Assembly (NCBI RefSeq): GCF_013377905.1
Contig: NZ_JABKAV010000021.1
Location: 1-55,415 of the forward strand
From: Hymenobacter terrestris
GTDB taxonomy: Bacteria; Bacteroidota; Bacteroidia; Cytophagales; Hymenobacteraceae
DNA length: 55,415 nucleotides
Reading direction: 5' to 3'
Shown here: one piece after another, positions 54,597 through 55,415 of the stretch
Layout of the letters: the number at the start of each line of letters is the position of its first letter
Numbering within the stretch: the first letter of the stretch is position 1
Translations under genes and position numbers: made by a program
Notes under the pieces: generated by a model
What the model saw: only the letters and a program-made list of their open reading frames with translations
What the model was told of the DNA's origin: nothing
Database searches by the model: none

Positions 54597-55394
54597 ATGA
54601 CCAGCCCGCTGAAACGCAATAATGTCCATATAATGGGCTCTGGGGCACGAACGCTGCTCTTTGTCAACGGCTTTGGCTGTGACCAGAGCATTTGGCGGTT
54701 TATCACACCCAGTTTTTCTTCCCGCTTTCAGTTGGTGCTTTTCGATCATGTTGGGGCTGGTTTGTCCGAGTCCTCGGCCTATGACCCGGAAAAACATGGC
54801 TCGCTTCAGGGGTATGCCCAGGACCTGCTCGACATTTGCCAGGAGCTTAACCTGACCGACGTTACCCTAATCGGCCACTCCGTGGGGGCCATGATCGGGA
54901 TGCTAGCCGCCATTGAAGCCCCGAAGTATTTTCGCCAGCTACAATTGCTGTGCCTCTCGCCCTGCTACCTGAACGAAACGAATTACCATGGCGGCTTCGA
55001 CCAGCAGGACATGAAACAGATGCTGGCCTTCATGGATCAGGATTTCATGGGCTGGGTCGATACTTTCGCCCCGTTTGTAATGGGCAACCCCGACCAACCT
55101 TCGCTGGCCGAGGAGCTGCTTCATAGCCTATGCCAGAATGATCCGACCATTGCCAAGCGCTTCGCCCGCGTCATTTTCCTTTCCGACAACCGACCCGATG
55201 TGGGCCTCTGCAAGGTTCCGTGCCTGTTCATTCAGTGTGCCCGCGACCTGGTTGCGCCCTTAGAAGTGGGCGATTTTCTGCAGGCCACCCTACCAACCTC
55301 AGAACTGGTGACGCTGCCCGTTAGCGGTCATTGCCCGCATGTAAGCGCCCCGGCTCTCACCCGAGAAGTAATGGAAACTTTCCTGGCAGCCTGA
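54597..55394 (+). CDS. RsbQ-type alpha/beta hydrolase
   Basis: 265 residues from ATG 54597. Close in pattern to Bacillus RsbQ and the plant KAI2/D14 receptors: NGFGCDQSIWRFITPSF, LFDHVGAGLSE, GHSVGAMIGMLAAIEAP, SPCYLNETNYHGGFDQQDM, and RPDVGLCKVPCLFIQCARD. The triad Ser95, Asp217 and His245 (GHCPH) is complete, at nearly the positions of RsbQ (96/219/247). RsbQ works with a PAS/PP2C phosphatase (RsbP) in energy-stress signalling; relatives in other bacteria sit beside PAS kinases or phosphatases. The next gene lies beyond the window. Ligand unknown. The upstream 60 bases are strongly AT-rich. Confidence 0.88.
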   Translation: MTSPLKRNNVHIMGSGARTLLFVNGFGCDQSIWRFITPSFSSRFQLVLFDHVGAGLSESSAYDPEKHGSLQGYAQDLLDICQELNLTDVTLIGHSVGAMIGMLAAIEAPKYFRQLQLLCLSPCYLNETNYHGGFDQQDMKQMLAFMDQDFMGWVDTFAPFVMGNPDQPSLAEELLHSLCQNDPTIAKRFARVIFLSDNRPDVGLCKVPCLFIQCARDLVAPLEVGDFLQATLPTSELVTLPVSGHCPHVSAPALTREVMETFLAA

Positions 55395-55415
55395 CCCGCG
55401 AACCGGCCAGCCATT

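Noticed and set aside
1..55415. tRNA, rRNA or CRISPR loci
   Set aside because: No cloverleaf with CCA-proximal TTCGAnTC arm, no rRNA signature and no regularly spaced direct repeats were recognised by eye.

Overview
The window comes from a fairly GC-rich member of the Bacteroidota, most likely Hymenobacter or a close relative in the Cytophagales. Three things point there: two SusC/SusD pairs, two type IX secretion proteins (PorQ, and a PorE-type TPR/propeller/OmpA protein), and several start-proximal boxes matching the Bacteroidota -7 element TAnnTTTG. Shine-Dalgarno sites are largely absent. Assignment rests on recognising protein families, not on any search.

Layout. 1-16500 is mainly housekeeping: a BtuF-like binding protein, aroB-aroA, proline dehydrogenase, a glycine-zipper stress protein, a Prc-type S41 protease, lysS, two YtxH proteins (one fused to a CsbD domain), a Kazal lipoprotein, a cupin, the wreck of a LytS/LytR two-component system, and a Tat-exported dienelactone hydrolase. 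16570-17391 is a decayed IS630 transposase. 17868-29262 holds two outer-membrane nutrient uptake loci (susC-susD-lipoprotein and susC-susD), separated by a dead IS4-type element; each locus ends in a very long perfect hairpin. 29395-45672 is again mainly core: an SDR, hslU, porQ, lon, porE-like, a DUF6702 protein, rseP, dxr, a GreA-like protein and an M28 peptidase. Its gaps hold five long inverted repeats of 35-37 bp arms.

45837-55394 is the accessory end: an ABC exporter, a REP-associated tyrosine transposase (RAYT) framed by two 86-bp REP pairs that begin with GTAG, a nonsense-broken SDR, a phytase-like protein followed directly by a nonsense-broken phosphate-type porin, a DUF3885 protein, a carboxypeptidase-regulatory-domain barrel protein, and an RsbQ-type alpha/beta hydrolase.

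Themes. Envelope work dominates: SusCD uptake, T9SS parts, lipoproteins, RseP and Prc proteolysis, M28 and ABC export. A second theme is gene decay mainly by in-frame stop codons: LytR, the SDR, the porin, a small fragment and both transposases. A third is palindromic DNA, from the RAYT/REP system to long intergenic inverted repeats and oversize terminators. The RAYT with its two flanking REP pairs is the strongest candidate for an active, little-described system here.
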